DNA of 64,000 nt, taken from Pseudacidovorax sp. GTDB lineage: Bacteria; Pseudomonadota; Gammaproteobacteria; Burkholderiales; Burkholderiaceae_C. The notes under the pieces are model-generated. The model saw only the letters and a list, made by a program, of their open reading frames with translations, ran no database searches and was not told the origin of the DNA. Numbering within the stretch: the stretch's first letter is position 1; every line of letters starts with the position of its first letter. This document shows positions 10,668-21,673 of this stretch, in pieces. Both the position numbers and the translations under genes were made by a program. The stretch spans positions 429,136 through 493,135 of the forward strand of contig NZ_JAGOPN010000002.1 in the NCBI RefSeq assembly GCF_017991995.1, written 5' to 3'.

Positions 10668-12536
10668 CTAGATCTCGATCTTGGAGCCCAGCTCCACCAC
10701 CGCGTTGTTCGGCAGGCTCATGAAGTCGGCCACGCCGCTGGCGTTGTGGTGCATCTGCGCGAACAGCTTCTCGCGCCAGGGTGCCATGCCGCTGCCCAGC
10801 GTCGGGATCACGGTGTCGCGCGAGATGAAGTAGCTGGTGGTCATCGGCTCCAGCTGGCAGCCGCGCAGCTTGGCCTGCTCCAGCGCGCGGGGCAGGTCGA
10901 TGTCGTTCTTGAAGCCGTAGTGGATGGTGATCTGCCAGCAGTGGTGGCCCAGCGGCTCCATCTCGACCCGGCGCTCCATGGGCACCCAGGGCACCTCGTG
11001 GTTGCGCACCGTGACGAACAGGTTCTGCTCGTGCAGCACCTTGTTGTGCTTGAGGTTGTGCAGCAGCGCCGTGGGCACCACGCCGGCCTCTGACGTGAGG
11101 AAGACGGCCGTGCCCTCGACGCGCGCCGGCGGGCTGACGAACACCGCCTCCAGGAAGCTGCGCAGATCGATGGCGTCGGCGCGTTGGGCATCGCCCATGA
11201 GGCTGCGTCCGCGCTTCCAGGTGATCATCAACGTGAAAACGCCCATGCCGATCATGACCGTGAACCAGCCGCCCTGCGGCAGCTTGAGCAGGTTGGAGGC
11301 GAAGAAGGCGAAGTCGATGACGAAGAAGATGGCCGTCGCGCCCAGGCACAGCAGCAGCGGCAGCTTCCACGCATAGCGGATCACGAAGAAGGTGAGCATC
11401 GTCGTGATCAGCATGTCGGTGGTCACGGCGATGCCGTAGGCCGCGGCAAGGTTGCTGGAGCTGCGGAACATCACCACTGCCAGCACGATGGCCACGAACA
11501 GCGACCAGTTGATGAAGGGGATGTAGATCTGCCCGGCCGAGCGCGCGCTGGTGTGCTCGATGCGCAGCCGCGGCAGGTAGCCCAGCTGGATCACCTGCCG
11601 CGTGACGCTGAAGGCGCCCGTCAGCATGGCCTGCGAGGCGATCACTGTGGCGGCCGTGGCCAGCAGCACGACGGGCACTACTGCCCACTCGGGCGCCATC
11701 AGGAAGAAGGGGTTCTTCACCGCCGCCGGATTGCCCAGCAGCAAGGCGCCCTGGCCGAAGTAGTTGAGCACCAGGGCCGGCATCACCACCGAGAACCAGG
11801 CGATGCGGATCGGGCCCTTGCCGAAGTGGCCCATGTCCGCATACAGCGCCTCGGCCCCGGTCACGCACAGCACCGTCGCGCCCAGGATGATGAAGCTGGT
11901 GCCCGGGTTGTCCCAGATGAAGCGCAGCATGTAGTGCGGGCTGACGGCCTTGAGGATCTCGGGGTGCGTCAGGATCTGCGCCACGCCCAGCAGTGCCAGC
12001 ACGCCGAACCAGGTGAGCGTGATCGGTCCGAAGAAACGGCCGATGCCGGCCGTGCCGCGCTTCTGCACCGCGAACAGGCAGAACAGCACCACCAGCGTGA
12101 TCGGGATGACGTAGCCGGTAAAGTGCGGTGACACCACTTCCAGGCCTTCGACCGCGGAGAGCACCGAGATGGCCGGCGTGATCACGCCGTCGCCATAGAA
12201 GAGGGCGGTGCCGAAGATGCCCAGTGCCAGCATGCCGTTGCGCAGGCGCGGCTTGTCGGCCACCGCCCGCGAGGCCAGTGCCAGCATGGCCACCAGGCCG
12301 CCTTCGCCCTCGTTGTCGGCCCGCAGCACCAGCACCACGTACTTCAGCGAAACGATGATGGTCATCGTCCAGAAGATCATCGAGAGCATGCCGTACACGT
12401 TCTCGATGGTGAACGGCACGTGGCCGTGGCCGAAGATTTCCTTGATGGCGTACAGCACGCTCGTGCCGATGTCGCCATAGACGATGCCGATGGCGCCGAG
12501 CACGAGCGCCGGCATGGAAGACTTGGAGGCAGACAC
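10668..12536 (-). CDS. kup: low-affinity potassium transporter Kup
   Basis: K+/H+ symporter of the KUP/HAK/KT family in the inner membrane, 622 residues, standard length. About twelve membrane helices fill residues 8-430, and a cytoplasmic C-terminal domain follows. Family signatures are present: [20 protein letters not shown] at the N-terminus, ADNEGEGG in the first cytoplasmic loop, and [19 protein letters not shown]. It lies downstream of gshA on the same strand with a 164-base gap, so it probably has its own promoter. No K+-sensing element was recognised upstream. Confidence 0.96.
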   Translation of the reverse strand: MSASKSSMPALVLGAIGIVYGDIGTSVLYAIKEIFGHGHVPFTIENVYGMLSMIFWTMTIIVSLKYVVLVLRADNEGEGGLVAMLALASRAVADKPRLRNGMLALGIFGTALFYGDGVITPAISVLSAVEGLEVVSPHFTGYVIPITLVVLFCLFAVQKRGTAGIGRFFGPITLTWFGVLALLGVAQILTHPEILKAVSPHYMLRFIWDNPGTSFIILGATVLCVTGAEALYADMGHFGKGPIRIAWFSVVMPALVLNYFGQGALLLGNPAAVKNPFFLMAPEWAVVPVVLLATAATVIASQAMLTGAFSVTRQVIQLGYLPRLRIEHTSARSAGQIYIPFINWSLFVAIVLAVVMFRSSSNLAAAYGIAVTTDMLITTMLTFFVIRYAWKLPLLLCLGATAIFFVIDFAFFASNLLKLPQGGWFTVMIGMGVFTLMITWKRGRSLMGDAQRADAIDLRSFLEAVFVSPPARVEGTAVFLTSEAGVVPTALLHNLKHNKVLHEQNLFVTVRNHEVPWVPMERRVEMEPLGHHCWQITIHYGFKNDIDLPRALEQAKLRGCQLEPMTTSYFISRDTVIPTLGSGMAPWREKLFAQMHHNASGVADFMSLPNNAVVELGSKIEI

Positions 12537-12700
12537 GAAGTGGCGAGGAAAGGGCTGGGCCGCGCCTCACCCCGCCGGCGGCCTGGCGGCGCCGGGGAGC
12601 CAAGCTCCGCCCTCGTTTTTCCGTTGCTGTGGAAGTGTGGATTGTGCGCGCCGCCCATGTCGCCGCAAGCCCGCGCGGGCGTCGGCCGGGCGGCGCCGGA

Positions 12701-14002
12701 TCACTCGTAGACCTCGGCCTCGGGGTTGGTGGCCTCGAGTTCGTAGGAGGCGGCGACCATGGCCAGCCGACCGATCACGCCGTACATGTAGAAGCGGTTG
12801 GGCGCGCTGGCGCCCGGCTTGGCGCCCGGCTGGGGCAGGTGGCCGCTCTGCGAGAAGGCCAGCGGCACGAAGCTCGCGCCCGGCAGGGCCAGGCTCTCGT
12901 CCGGGCCGCGGTCAGGGTGGACGCGGTAGAAGCCGCCCACCACGTAGCGGTCCATCATGTAGACCACCGGCTCCGCCATGCCGTCGTGCACGCGCTCGCG
13001 CGTGAGCACGCCTTCCTGCACGACCACGTCGGTTGGGCCGGCGTCGTCGGTGGTGGCGCCGGCCATGGCCTTCTGGCGCGGCTTCTTGGTCAGGGCCTCG
13101 AGTTCCTTGACATCGCGGATGGTCGAGATCGGCAGCGTGCTGGCGCCGTTCTCGCTCTTGACGATGACGAAGGGCTTCTCGTTGATGCCGTATTCCTTGT
13201 ACTTGCGGCGCACCTTGGTCAGCACCTGGTCGACCGCCGCCGTCAGGCCCTCGACGCCCTTGCCGCGGGCCAGGTCCACGCCCTCGGCGCGGCCATAGAT
13301 CGACTGGATCAGCCAGGGATCGATGCCCAGCAGCTTGCCGAAGCGCTTGGAGACTTCCTCGTAGCTGTGGAAGTGGTTGCTCTTGCGCCGCACCGACCAG
13401 CCGGCATGCAGCGGCGGCAGCAGGTACTGCTCATGCAGGTCCTCCAGGATGCCGGGCGTGCCGGCGGCCAGGTCGGTGTTGAGCAGGATGGTGCACGGGT
13501 CGAAGTTCTTCAGGCCCAGGCGGCGCTTGCTGCGCACCACCGGCTCCAGGCAGACGGTGCTGCCGTCGGGCAGCTCCACCTTCTTGGGCGACTTGATGGC
13601 CGGGTCGATGGAGCCGACGCGCACGTTCAACCCGGCCATCTGGAAGATGCGCACCAGCTGGGCCACGTTGGCCATGTACGAGGTGTTGCGGCCGCGGTTC
13701 TCGGGGATGACCAGCAGGTTGCGGGCCTCGGGGCAGATCTTCTCGATCGCGGCCTGGGCAGCCTGCACCGCCAGCGGCAGCATCTCGGTGGTCAGGTAGT
13801 TCCAGCCGCCAGGGAAGAAGTTGGCGTCCACCGGCGCCAGCTTGAAGCCGGCGTTGCGCACGTCCACCGCTGTGTAGAAGGGTGGGGTGTGCTCCATCCA
13901 CTCGAGCCGGAACCAGCGCTCGATGGCAGGCATGCTGTCGAGGATGCGCTGCTCGAGTTCGTTGATCGGGCCGGTCAGGGCGGTGACGAGATGCGGAACC
14001 AT
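12701..14002 (-). CDS. gshA: glutamate-cysteine ligase, proteobacterial GshA type (T. ferrooxidans family)
   Basis: First step of glutathione synthesis: ATP-dependent joining of glutamate and cysteine. The 433-residue protein belongs to the family typical of Betaproteobacteria and Acidithiobacillus, not to the E. coli GshA family. Characteristic segments include FPGGWNYLTTEMLPLAVQAA, NRGRNTSYMANVAQLVRIFQ and FVIVKSENGASTLPISTIRDV. It ends with YELEATNPEAEVYE. It is followed by kup. gshB is not in the window. Confidence 0.93.
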   Translation of the reverse strand: MVPHLVTALTGPINELEQRILDSMPAIERWFRLEWMEHTPPFYTAVDVRNAGFKLAPVDANFFPGGWNYLTTEMLPLAVQAAQAAIEKICPEARNLLVIPENRGRNTSYMANVAQLVRIFQMAGLNVRVGSIDPAIKSPKKVELPDGSTVCLEPVVRSKRRLGLKNFDPCTILLNTDLAAGTPGILEDLHEQYLLPPLHAGWSVRRKSNHFHSYEEVSKRFGKLLGIDPWLIQSIYGRAEGVDLARGKGVEGLTAAVDQVLTKVRRKYKEYGINEKPFVIVKSENGASTLPISTIRDVKELEALTKKPRQKAMAGATTDDAGPTDVVVQEGVLTRERVHDGMAEPVVYMMDRYVVGGFYRVHPDRGPDESLALPGASFVPLAFSQSGHLPQPGAKPGASAPNRFYMYGVIGRLAMVAASYELEATNPEAEVYE

Positions 14003-14113
14003 GCGGCTGCCTTGTTATGCGGGTTTGCGGCCAGAGGCGGACCGGCGATTGTAGGCAGCCGGCCTGACCGCTCCCATGACAGCGCAGCGGCCTCTTGCTG
14101 GTACGCAGCCGGG

Positions 14114-15388
14114 TCAGCGGCGGATCTCGCCCTGCCCCAGAACGATGTACTTCAGCGAGGTCAGCCCCTCGATGCCCACCGGGCCGCGGGCGTGGAACTT
14201 GTCCGTGCTGATGCCGATTTCGGCGCCCAGCCCGTATTCGAAGCCATCCGCGAAGCGCGTGCTCGCATTCACCATCACGCTGGCCGAATCGACCTCACGC
14301 AGGAAACGCTGCGCATGGCTGTGGTCGTTGGTGACGATGGCGTCGGTGTGGTGGCTGGAATAGCGGTTGATATGGTCGATGGCCTCGTCCACACCGTCCA
14401 CCAACTTGATGCTGATGATCGGCGCCAGGTATTCCTCGAACCAGTCCTGCTCGGTGGCGGCCACCACGCCCGGCTGGCCGGCCAGCAGGGCTGCCGCCTC
14501 GGCGTCGCAGCGCATCTCCACGCCCTTGGCGGCGAAGACGGCGCCGATGCGCGGCAGGAAGGCCGGCGCGATGGCGCGGGCCACCAGCAGGCCCTCGGTG
14601 GCGTTACAGGGGCTGTACTTCTGCGTCTTGGCGTTGTCGACCAGCGTGACGGCCATGTCCAGATCGGCGCTGTCATCGACGAAGGTGTGGCAGTTGCCGT
14701 CGAGGTGCTTGATGACCGGCACCTTGGCTTCGCGGCTGATGCGCTCGATCAGGCCCTTGCCGCCGCGCGGGATGATCACGTCCACGTACTCGGGCATGGC
14801 CACCAGGCGGCCGACGGCGTCGCGGTCGGTGGTGGGCACCAGCTGGACGGCGTCCTCGGGAAGGCCGGCGTCCAGCAGCGCGGCGCGCACCAGGGCCGCC
14901 AGGGCCTTGTTGGAGTCGATGGCCTCCGAGCCGCCGCGCAGGATGGCAGCGTTACCGCTCTTGATCGCCAGGCTGGCCGCCTCGATGGTCACGTTGGGCC
15001 GGCTCTCGTAGATCATGCCGAACACGCCGATGGGCACCCGCATCTGGCCCACGCGGATGCCGCTCGGCTGCTGCTTCATGCCGATGATCTCGCCGATCAC
15101 GTCGGGCATGGCGGCCAGCTGCTCGCAGCCTTCGGCGCAGGTGGCGATGACCTTGGGCGTGAGCTTGAGGCGGTCCACCATCGGCTCGGCCAGACCGGCC
15201 GCGCGGGCGCGCTCCAGGTCGCGGGCGTTGTGCTCGGCCAGTGGCTCCACGCTCGCCCGCAGCCGTTCGGCCAGGCTGCGCAGCGCACGGGCCTTGGCCG
15301 CGGCGCTGGCCTTGGCCATCTGCGCCGACGCCGCGCGCGCCTGGGCGCCCAGCGTGTTCATCAGTTCGAGGGTGGAGATCGCGTTCAT
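14114..15388 (-). CDS. proA: glutamate-5-semialdehyde dehydrogenase (gamma-glutamyl phosphate reductase)
   Basis: Reduces gamma-glutamyl phosphate with NADPH in proline synthesis (cytosol). It is 424 residues, the family norm. The aldehyde-dehydrogenase fold carries the catalytic cysteine C261 in [13 protein letters not shown], the substrate-site segment [24 protein letters not shown], and [25 protein letters not shown]. proB is not adjacent. It sits upstream of gshA with a 111-base gap; no obvious promoter or terminator was recognised in that gap. Confidence 0.97.
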   Translation of the reverse strand: MNAISTLELMNTLGAQARAASAQMAKASAAAKARALRSLAERLRASVEPLAEHNARDLERARAAGLAEPMVDRLKLTPKVIATCAEGCEQLAAMPDVIGEIIGMKQQPSGIRVGQMRVPIGVFGMIYESRPNVTIEAASLAIKSGNAAILRGGSEAIDSNKALAALVRAALLDAGLPEDAVQLVPTTDRDAVGRLVAMPEYVDVIIPRGGKGLIERISREAKVPVIKHLDGNCHTFVDDSADLDMAVTLVDNAKTQKYSPCNATEGLLVARAIAPAFLPRIGAVFAAKGVEMRCDAEAAALLAGQPGVVAATEQDWFEEYLAPIISIKLVDGVDEAIDHINRYSSHHTDAIVTNDHSHAQRFLREVDSASVMVNASTRFADGFEYGLGAEIGISTDKFHARGPVGIEGLTSLKYIVLGQGEIRR

Positions 15389-15527
15389 GGACGCGATTTT
15401 CTCACCGGGCCCGTGCCCGGGGCGAGGCGAGGGGATCGCGGCTGCTTCGGCCGAAGCTTGTGTAGGCCAACCGCCCTCGCACCGTTCGGGCTGAGCCTGT
15501 CGGAGCCCGGCCCGAACGCCCAGCCTC

Positions 15528-17882
15528 TCAATCCGCCTGCTGCAGCAGCGACCAGACCCGCACCGGCGTCAGCGGCATCTGCAGACGGGGTGCGAGCGCG
15601 CCGCGCCTGTTGCGCGCGAGCGCATCCGCCACCGCGTTCACCACCGCCGGCGTGGCGCCGATGGTGCCCAGCTCGCCCACGCCCTTCACGCCCAGCGGGT
15701 TGTTCTTGCAGGGCACCGACTCGTCCATCTCGGTGCGGAAGTCGGGCGCCGTGCCGGCCACCGGCAGGGCGTAGTCCATCAGGCTGCCCGTGACCAACTG
15801 GCCGGTGGCGTCGTCGTAGACCACCTGCTCCAGCAGCGCCTGGCCGATGCCCTGCACGGCGCCGCCGTCGAGCTGGCCGCGCACGATCATCGGATTGACC
15901 ACGCGGCCGACGTCGTTGACCGAGGCATAGGCGACCACCGCCACGTCGCCGGTCTGCGGATCGACCTCGACCTCGCAGACATGGCAGCCGTTCGGCCAGG
16001 TGGGGCCGTCCACCTTGCTGGTCGAGTCGACGAAGATCCGGCCCTCGGCCTGCCGGCCGGCCAGTTCGAACAGGCCGATGCCCAGGTCGGTGCCGCGCAC
16101 GGTGAAGCGGCCCTGGCCGTAGTCGATGTCGGCGGCCGCCGCCTCCAGCGCCTCGGCCGCCAGCTCGCGACCGCGGGCCAAGGTGCGGTCGGCGCCGGTG
16201 CGCATGGCCGAGCCGCCGGTGAACAGCGAGCGCGAACCCGCGCTGCCGAAGCCATTGCCGCGGTCGGTGTCGCCCAGCACCACGCGCACCTGCTCGATAG
16301 GCACACCGAAGGCGTCCACCACCAGCTGCGCCAGCGTGGTGGCGATGCCCTGGCCCATGGCGTTGACGGCCGAATAGACCTCGATCACGCCGTCGGCCTG
16401 CACGTCCACCGTCACGCGTTCCTCGAACACGTTGCCGCCCGTCCATTCGAGGAAGGTGGCGATCCCCAGGCCGCGCCACAGCCCGCGCGCGGCCGACTCC
16501 GCGGCGCGGGCGTCGAAGCCGTCCCAGTCGGCGAAGGCCAGGCCGCGGTCCATCATGTGCTCGAAGGCGCCGGTGTCGTAGGTCTGGCGCATCGGGTTGG
16601 TGTAGGGCATCTGCTCCGGGCGGATGAAGTTGCGCCGGCGCAGGGTCACGCGGTCGATGCCGGTCTGCCGCGCCGCCTCGTCCATCAGCCGCTCGATGAG
16701 GAAGATGGCCTCGGGCCGGCCGGCGCCGCGGTAGGCGCCGGTGGGCGACTGGTTGGTCATCACCGCGCGGAAGTGGAAGTCGATGACCGGGATGTCGTAG
16801 ACGCTCGTCTGCACCCAGGGGCCAATCAGCAGCTGGATGGCCACGCCCGTGCCCGTCGGGTAGGCGCCCACGTTGGCGTCGCTGTGCACGCGCAGGGCAA
16901 GCACGCGGCCGTTGGCGTCCAGGGCCATGGCGGCGCGGGCGCGCACGTCGCGGCCGTGGGTGGTGGTGAGGAATTCCTCGGAGCGCTCGCCGGTCCACTT
17001 GACGCCGCGGCCGAGTGCCTTGGCAGCGAAGGCCACCACCGCGTCCTCAGGGTACAGGCCGGTCTTCATGCCGAAGCCGCCCCCCACGTCGCTCACTCGC
17101 ACGCGGATCTGCTCGGCCGGCAGCCCGAGCACCGTCGCCAGCGTGCCGCGCACGCCGGTGGGCATCTGGGTGCTCATCTGCAGGCTGAGGCGGCCGTCCT
17201 GGGCGTCGACCTCGGCCAGCACGGCGCGCGGCTCCAGCGTGACGGCGGCGACGCGCTGGTTGTCGATGGTGAGTTCGACGACGTGCGCAGCCTGGGCGAA
17301 GGCGCGGGCCGTGGCCTCCGCATCGCCGTGGCGCATCTCGGCGCTGATGTTGTCGGGGGCCGCGTCGCACAGGGCCGGCGCGCCTTCGGCCAGCGCGGCA
17401 TCGAGGGTGGGGATGGCAGGCAGGTCTTCGTAGTCGACCCACACGGCCTCGGCGGCATCCTTGGCGGCTTGCAGCGAAGTGGCGACCACGGCCACCACCG
17501 GCTCGCCGACGAATCGCACCACGTCGTGCGCCAGCGGCAGCCGTGCTGCGGTCACGCCGGGCGAGCCGTCGGCGCGCACGAAGCCGGCCACGCCGGGGAT
17601 GGGCTGGACGCCCTGGGCCACCAGGTCGGCGCCGGTGTAGACGGCCAGCACGCCCGGCATTGCCCGCGCGGCGTCGGCGTCGATGCTGCGGATGCGCGCA
17701 TGCGGATGGGGTGAGCGCTGGAAGGCCAGCGCGGCGCAGTCCGGCGTCAGGATGTCGTCGGTGTAGCGGCCGCGGCCGGCGAGCAGGGCTTCATCTTCCA
17801 GCCGGCGCACGGCCTGGCCGCTGCCGAAGCGGCCGGCGGAAGGGGCGGGGGTCGAAGCGGCGGAATGCACTTTGTCCAGCAT
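15528..17882 (-). CDS. xanthine-dehydrogenase-family molybdenum hydroxylase large subunit (form II CoxL-like), orphan
   Basis: A 784-residue molybdopterin-binding subunit of the xanthine oxidase/CO dehydrogenase family. The N-terminal a/b hammerhead domain ([22 protein letters not shown]) is followed by two Mo-cofactor domains. Active-site features: GGGFGMKTG, the loop AYRGAGR at 383-389, [13 protein letters not shown], and catalytic glutamate E737 in [10 protein letters not shown]. The AYRGAGR loop marks form II; form I CO dehydrogenases have a Cys in an AYRCSFR loop, so CO oxidation is not supported. The iron-sulfur and FAD subunits normally encoded next to it are absent. The substrate is unknown. 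The start at 17882 is preferred over an upstream ATG that adds 40 non-conserved residues. Confidence 0.85.
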   Translation of the reverse strand: MLDKVHSAASTPAPSAGRFGSGQAVRRLEDEALLAGRGRYTDDILTPDCAALAFQRSPHPHARIRSIDADAARAMPGVLAVYTGADLVAQGVQPIPGVAGFVRADGSPGVTAARLPLAHDVVRFVGEPVVAVVATSLQAAKDAAEAVWVDYEDLPAIPTLDAALAEGAPALCDAAPDNISAEMRHGDAEATARAFAQAAHVVELTIDNQRVAAVTLEPRAVLAEVDAQDGRLSLQMSTQMPTGVRGTLATVLGLPAEQIRVRVSDVGGGFGMKTGLYPEDAVVAFAAKALGRGVKWTGERSEEFLTTTHGRDVRARAAMALDANGRVLALRVHSDANVGAYPTGTGVAIQLLIGPWVQTSVYDIPVIDFHFRAVMTNQSPTGAYRGAGRPEAIFLIERLMDEAARQTGIDRVTLRRRNFIRPEQMPYTNPMRQTYDTGAFEHMMDRGLAFADWDGFDARAAESAARGLWRGLGIATFLEWTGGNVFEERVTVDVQADGVIEVYSAVNAMGQGIATTLAQLVVDAFGVPIEQVRVVLGDTDRGNGFGSAGSRSLFTGGSAMRTGADRTLARGRELAAEALEAAAADIDYGQGRFTVRGTDLGIGLFELAGRQAEGRIFVDSTSKVDGPTWPNGCHVCEVEVDPQTGDVAVVAYASVNDVGRVVNPMIVRGQLDGGAVQGIGQALLEQVVYDDATGQLVTGSLMDYALPVAGTAPDFRTEMDESVPCKNNPLGVKGVGELGTIGATPAVVNAVADALARNRRGALAPRLQMPLTPVRVWSLLQQAD

Positions 17883-18036
17883 GGGTGTCTCCGTGGAGGG
17901 AAAAGGTGTTGCACGTACCGCCGCCCGTTTTACCCGGTTCATCGTTGGCACGCTTGCGGTGCGGGCCATGGCCATCGGGCGGCCGGACGGCGCTGGCGCC
18001 ATGCAAGCGCCGCGCCGCCCTGTCCTGTAGGTCGGG

Positions 18037-19716
18037 CTATTTGCGCGCGTCGCGCAGTTCGCGCCGCAGGATCTTGCCCACGGGCGTCTTGGGAAGGTCG
18101 GTGCGGAACTCGATGATCTTGGGCCGCTTGTAGCCGGTCAGGTTGTCGTGGCAGAAGCTGCGCACCTGCTCCTCGGTGAGGGCCGGGTCCTTCTTGACGA
18201 TCACCAGCTTGACGGCCTCGCCGGTCTTGTCGTCGGGCACGCCGACCACCGCGCACTCGAGCACGCCGGGCAGGGTGGCCACCACGTCCTCGACCTCGTT
18301 GGGATACACGTTGAAGCCGCTGACCAACACCATGTCCTTCTTGCGGTCCACGATCCTGGTGTAGCCGCGCTCGTCCATCACGCCCAGGTCGCCGGTCTTG
18401 AACCAGCCGTCCGCGGTCATGACCTTGGCCGTCTCGTCCGGGCGCTGCCAGTAGCCGGCCATCACCTGCGGGCCGCGCAATGCGATCTCGCCCACCTGAC
18501 CCAGCGGCACCGGCTGGCCGGCATCGTCCAGCAACGTGATCTCGGTGCTGGGCAGCGGCACGCCGATGGTGCCGCTGTATTCCTGGCTGGTGGTCGGGTT
18601 GCAGGTGGCCGAGGGCGAAGTCTCGGACAGGCCGTAGCCCTCGCAGATCGGGCAGCCGGTCTTGTCCAGCCACAGCTTGGCCACCGCGCTTTGCACCGCC
18701 ATGCCGCCGCCCACCGAGATCTTGAGGTGGCTCCAGTCGACGGTGTTGAAGTCCGGATGGTTGGCCAGGCCGTTGAACAGCGTGTTGACCGCCGGGAAGC
18801 TGTGGATGCGGTGTTTGGACAGATCCTTGAGCGTGGCGGCCAGGTCGCGCGGATTGGGGATGAGGATCAGCAGGCCGCCCGTGCGCATCGACAGCATCAT
18901 GCCGACCGTGAAGGCGAAGATGTGATACAGCGGCAGCGCACACACGGTGGTGGGCTGCTCGCCCTGCGGCACGCGCTGCATCACGGGGCTGTTCCAGGCC
19001 TGCGACTGCAGCACGTTGGCGATCACGTTGCGGTGCAGGAGCACCGCGCCCTTGCTCACGCCGGTGGTGCCGCCGGTGTACTGCAGCACCGCCACGTCGT
19101 CGCCGCCGATGGCCGGCGCCTGCAGGCCGCGGCGGCGGCCCTGCGACAGTGCGTCATTGAAGCGCACGGCGCCCGGCAGGCTGAAGGCCGGCACCAGCTT
19201 CTTCACGTTGCGCACCACGTAGTTGACGATGGCGCCCTTGAGCAGGCCCAGCCGGTCGCCCATGGAGGCCAGCACCACATGCTTGACCATCGAATTCGCG
19301 ATGCACTTCTGCAGCGTATTCGCGAAGTTCTCCATGATCACGATGGCCTTGGCGCCGCTGTCCTTGAGCTGGTGCTCCAGTTCGCGCGCCGTGTACAGCG
19401 GATTCACGTTCACCAGGATCAGGCCTGCGCGCAGGATGGCCGCCACCGCGATGGGGTACTGCGGGCAGTTGGGCATCATCACCGCCACGCGGTCGCCCTT
19501 GGCCAGGCCCAGTCCCTGCAGGTAGCCGGCGAAGGACTGGCTGGCGCGGTCCACCTCGCCATAGCTCACCAGCTTGCCCATGAAGCTGTACGCGGGGCGG
19601 TCCGCATAGCGGCTGAAGCTCTCGTCCATCAGCGCCACCAGCGAGGCGTACTGCGCGGGGTCGATGTCGGCAGGCACGCCCGGCGGATAGCTGCTGAGCC
19701 AGGGGCGGTCGGTCAT
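18037..19716 (-). CDS. fadD: long-chain fatty-acid-CoA ligase (AMP-forming)
   Basis: Activates fatty acids to acyl-CoA by way of an acyl-adenylate, feeding beta-oxidation or lipid synthesis. It is 559 residues. The AMP-binding P-loop YTGGTTGVSKGA is at about 213-224, CEGYGLSETSP is the adenine-site motif, WFKTGDLGVMDERGYTRIVDRKKDMVLVSGFNVYP is split between the hinge and linker, and the C-terminal catalytic lysine lies in TPVGKILRREL. It resembles FadD of Burkholderiales closely over its whole length. It is the next gene after the molybdo-subunit but separated by 154 bases from it. Confidence 0.9.
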   Translation of the reverse strand: MTDRPWLSSYPPGVPADIDPAQYASLVALMDESFSRYADRPAYSFMGKLVSYGEVDRASQSFAGYLQGLGLAKGDRVAVMMPNCPQYPIAVAAILRAGLILVNVNPLYTARELEHQLKDSGAKAIVIMENFANTLQKCIANSMVKHVVLASMGDRLGLLKGAIVNYVVRNVKKLVPAFSLPGAVRFNDALSQGRRRGLQAPAIGGDDVAVLQYTGGTTGVSKGAVLLHRNVIANVLQSQAWNSPVMQRVPQGEQPTTVCALPLYHIFAFTVGMMLSMRTGGLLILIPNPRDLAATLKDLSKHRIHSFPAVNTLFNGLANHPDFNTVDWSHLKISVGGGMAVQSAVAKLWLDKTGCPICEGYGLSETSPSATCNPTTSQEYSGTIGVPLPSTEITLLDDAGQPVPLGQVGEIALRGPQVMAGYWQRPDETAKVMTADGWFKTGDLGVMDERGYTRIVDRKKDMVLVSGFNVYPNEVEDVVATLPGVLECAVVGVPDDKTGEAVKLVIVKKDPALTEEQVRSFCHDNLTGYKRPKIIEFRTDLPKTPVGKILRRELRDARK

Positions 19717-19836
19717 GTGCGAAGTCTCCAGTGTCCTGAATGAAAAGCGGCCGCTGCTGCGGCGGCGGCCGGGGCTCTTGAAATCGTAGCAAAGCGGCGG
19801 TGGCGGCCGCGCCGCCGCCCGGGACGTGGCAGGGGC

Positions 19837-21321
19837 TTACTCGACCGCCTTCATCATGTCCTCGACCACCTTCTTGGCGTCGCCGAAGACCATCATGGTC
19901 TTGTCCATGTAGAAGAGCTCGTTGTCCAGGCCCGCATAGCCGGCTGCCATCGAGCGTTTGTTCACAATCACCGTCTTGGCCTTGTAGGCCTCCAGGATCG
20001 GCATGCCGTAGATCGGGCTGCCCTTGGTGTGCGCGGCCGGGTTCACCACGTCGTTGGCGCCCAGGATGATGGCCACGTCGGCCTGGCCGAACTCGCTGTT
20101 GATGTCCTCCATCTCGAAGACCTGGTCGTACGGCACCTCGGCCTCGGCCAGCAGCACGTTCATGTGGCCGGGCATGCGGCCGGCCACCGGATGGATGGCG
20201 TACTTGACGGTGACGCCCTTGTCGGTGAGCTTCTGCGCCAGTTCCTTGACGGCATGCTGGGCGCGCGCCACGGCCAGGCCGTAGCCGGGCACGATGATCA
20301 CCGTCTCGGCATTGCCCAGCACGAAGGCGGCATCGTCGGCGCTGCCGCTCTTGACCGGGCGCTGCACCGCGCTGCCGGCCGTGGCCGCGGTGGCCTCGCC
20401 GCCGAAGCCGCCCAGGATCACGCTGAAGAAGGAGCGGTTCATCGCCTTGCACATGATGTAGCTCAGGATCGCGCCCGAGCTGCCCACCAGCGAGCCGGCA
20501 ATGATCAGCATGCTGTTGTTGAGCGAGAAGCCGATGCCCGCCGCCGCCCAGCCCGAATAGCTGTTGAGCATCGACACCACCACCGGCATGTCGGCGCCGC
20601 CGATGGGGATGATGATCAGCACGCCCATCACGAAGGCCAGGGCCAGCATGAGCAGGAAGGCGCTCCAGCTTTCGGTGGCCATGTACACCAGGCCCAGGCC
20701 GATGGTCGCCAGGCCGAGCACCAGGTTCACCGCATGCTGGCCCTTGAACTGCACCGGCGCGCCCTGGAAGAGGCGGAACTTGTACTTGCCCGACAGCTTG
20801 CCGAAGGCGATGACCGAGCCGCTGAAGGTGATGGCGCCGATGGCGGCACCGAGGAAGAGCTCCAGCCGGTTGCCGTAGGGAATCGGCATCCGCGCCACGC
20901 CCTGGGTGATCACGATGCCGGCCTGGGTGGTGTAGGTGACCATGCCCGTGGCCGGCGGAGGCACGATGCCGAAGGCCCAGGGCTCCACCACCGCCGCCAC
21001 GGCGATGAACACCGCCGCCAGGCCGATCATGCTGTGCATGAAGGCGACCAGCTCGGGCATCTTGGTCATCTCCACACGCTGGGCCATGAAGGCGCCGGCA
21101 CCACCGCCGATCACCAGACCGACCAGCACCCAGCCCAGTCCCAGCGGCGAGCCGGCCAGGCGCACGATCAGTGCCGCCGTGGTCAGCACGGCGATGGTCA
21201 TGCCCACCATGCCGAAGACGTTGCCGCGGATCGAGGTGGTCGGGTGCGACAGGCCCTTGAGCGCCTGGATGAAGCAGACGCTGGCCACCAGGTAGAGCAG
21301 CGTGACGAGGTTCATCGACAT
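19837..21321 (-). CDS. pntB: NAD(P) transhydrogenase subunit beta
   Basis: Membrane (dII) and NADP(H)-binding (dIII) part of the proton-translocating transhydrogenase, which makes NADPH from NADH using the proton gradient. It is 494 residues. The first 290 or so residues hold about nine membrane helices, including GGADMPVVVSMLNSYSGWAAA, the conserved proton-channel segment. The C-terminal domain begins at VIIVPGYGLAVARAQHAVKEL and ends with KKVVEDMMKAVE. It is the third gene of pntAa-pntAb-pntB; the 4-base gap to pntAb indicates coupling. Confidence 0.97.
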   Translation of the reverse strand: MSMNLVTLLYLVASVCFIQALKGLSHPTTSIRGNVFGMVGMTIAVLTTAALIVRLAGSPLGLGWVLVGLVIGGGAGAFMAQRVEMTKMPELVAFMHSMIGLAAVFIAVAAVVEPWAFGIVPPPATGMVTYTTQAGIVITQGVARMPIPYGNRLELFLGAAIGAITFSGSVIAFGKLSGKYKFRLFQGAPVQFKGQHAVNLVLGLATIGLGLVYMATESWSAFLLMLALAFVMGVLIIIPIGGADMPVVVSMLNSYSGWAAAGIGFSLNNSMLIIAGSLVGSSGAILSYIMCKAMNRSFFSVILGGFGGEATAATAGSAVQRPVKSGSADDAAFVLGNAETVIIVPGYGLAVARAQHAVKELAQKLTDKGVTVKYAIHPVAGRMPGHMNVLLAEAEVPYDQVFEMEDINSEFGQADVAIILGANDVVNPAAHTKGSPIYGMPILEAYKAKTVIVNKRSMAAGYAGLDNELFYMDKTMMVFGDAKKVVEDMMKAVE

Positions 21322-21325
21322 GGTG

Positions 21326-21655
21326 TCATTTCCCCTCGGCGCCGGTGGAGGAAGCGGGCGCCTTGCGCTCCTTCTTCTTGAACATCTCCAGCATCCGGCG
21401 CGTGACCAGGAAGCCGCCGAAGACGTTGACCGCGGCCAGCGCCACGGCTGCCACGCCCATCACCTTGCCCAGCGGCGTGGTGGTGAGCGCCGCCGCCAGC
21501 ATGGCGCCGACGATGACGATGGCCGAGATGGCGTTGGTCACGGCCATCAGCGGCGTGTGCAGCGCGGGCGTGACGGTCCACACCACGTGGTAGCCGACAT
21601 AGATGGCCAGCACGAAGATGGTGAGGTTGATGAGGGTCGGGTTGACGATGTCCAT
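21326..21655 (-). CDS. pntAB: NAD(P) transhydrogenase subunit alpha, membrane part (PntAb)
   Basis: Small 109-residue membrane subunit, equivalent to the C-terminal membrane region of E. coli PntA. Three hydrophobic helices are visible (LINLTIFVLAIYVGYHVVW; AISAIVIVGAMLAAAL; VAAVALAAVNVFGGFLVT) followed by a charged tail. The conserved TPALHTPLMAVTNAISAI sequence is present. The three-gene split, as in Rhodospirillum rubrum, is common in alpha- and betaproteobacteria. An ATG six codons further upstream is in frame in another reading register and is not used here. Confidence 0.93.
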   Translation of the reverse strand: MDIVNPTLINLTIFVLAIYVGYHVVWTVTPALHTPLMAVTNAISAIVIVGAMLAAALTTTPLGKVMGVAAVALAAVNVFGGFLVTRRMLEMFKKKERKAPASSTGAEGK

Positions 21656-21673
21656 GGTGCGCGTTCCTTCTTC

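Noticed and set aside
15528..17882. Carbon monoxide dehydrogenase (CoxL form I)
   Set aside because: The active-site loop is AYRGAGR, not the Cys-containing loop of form I, and coxM/coxS are not adjacent.
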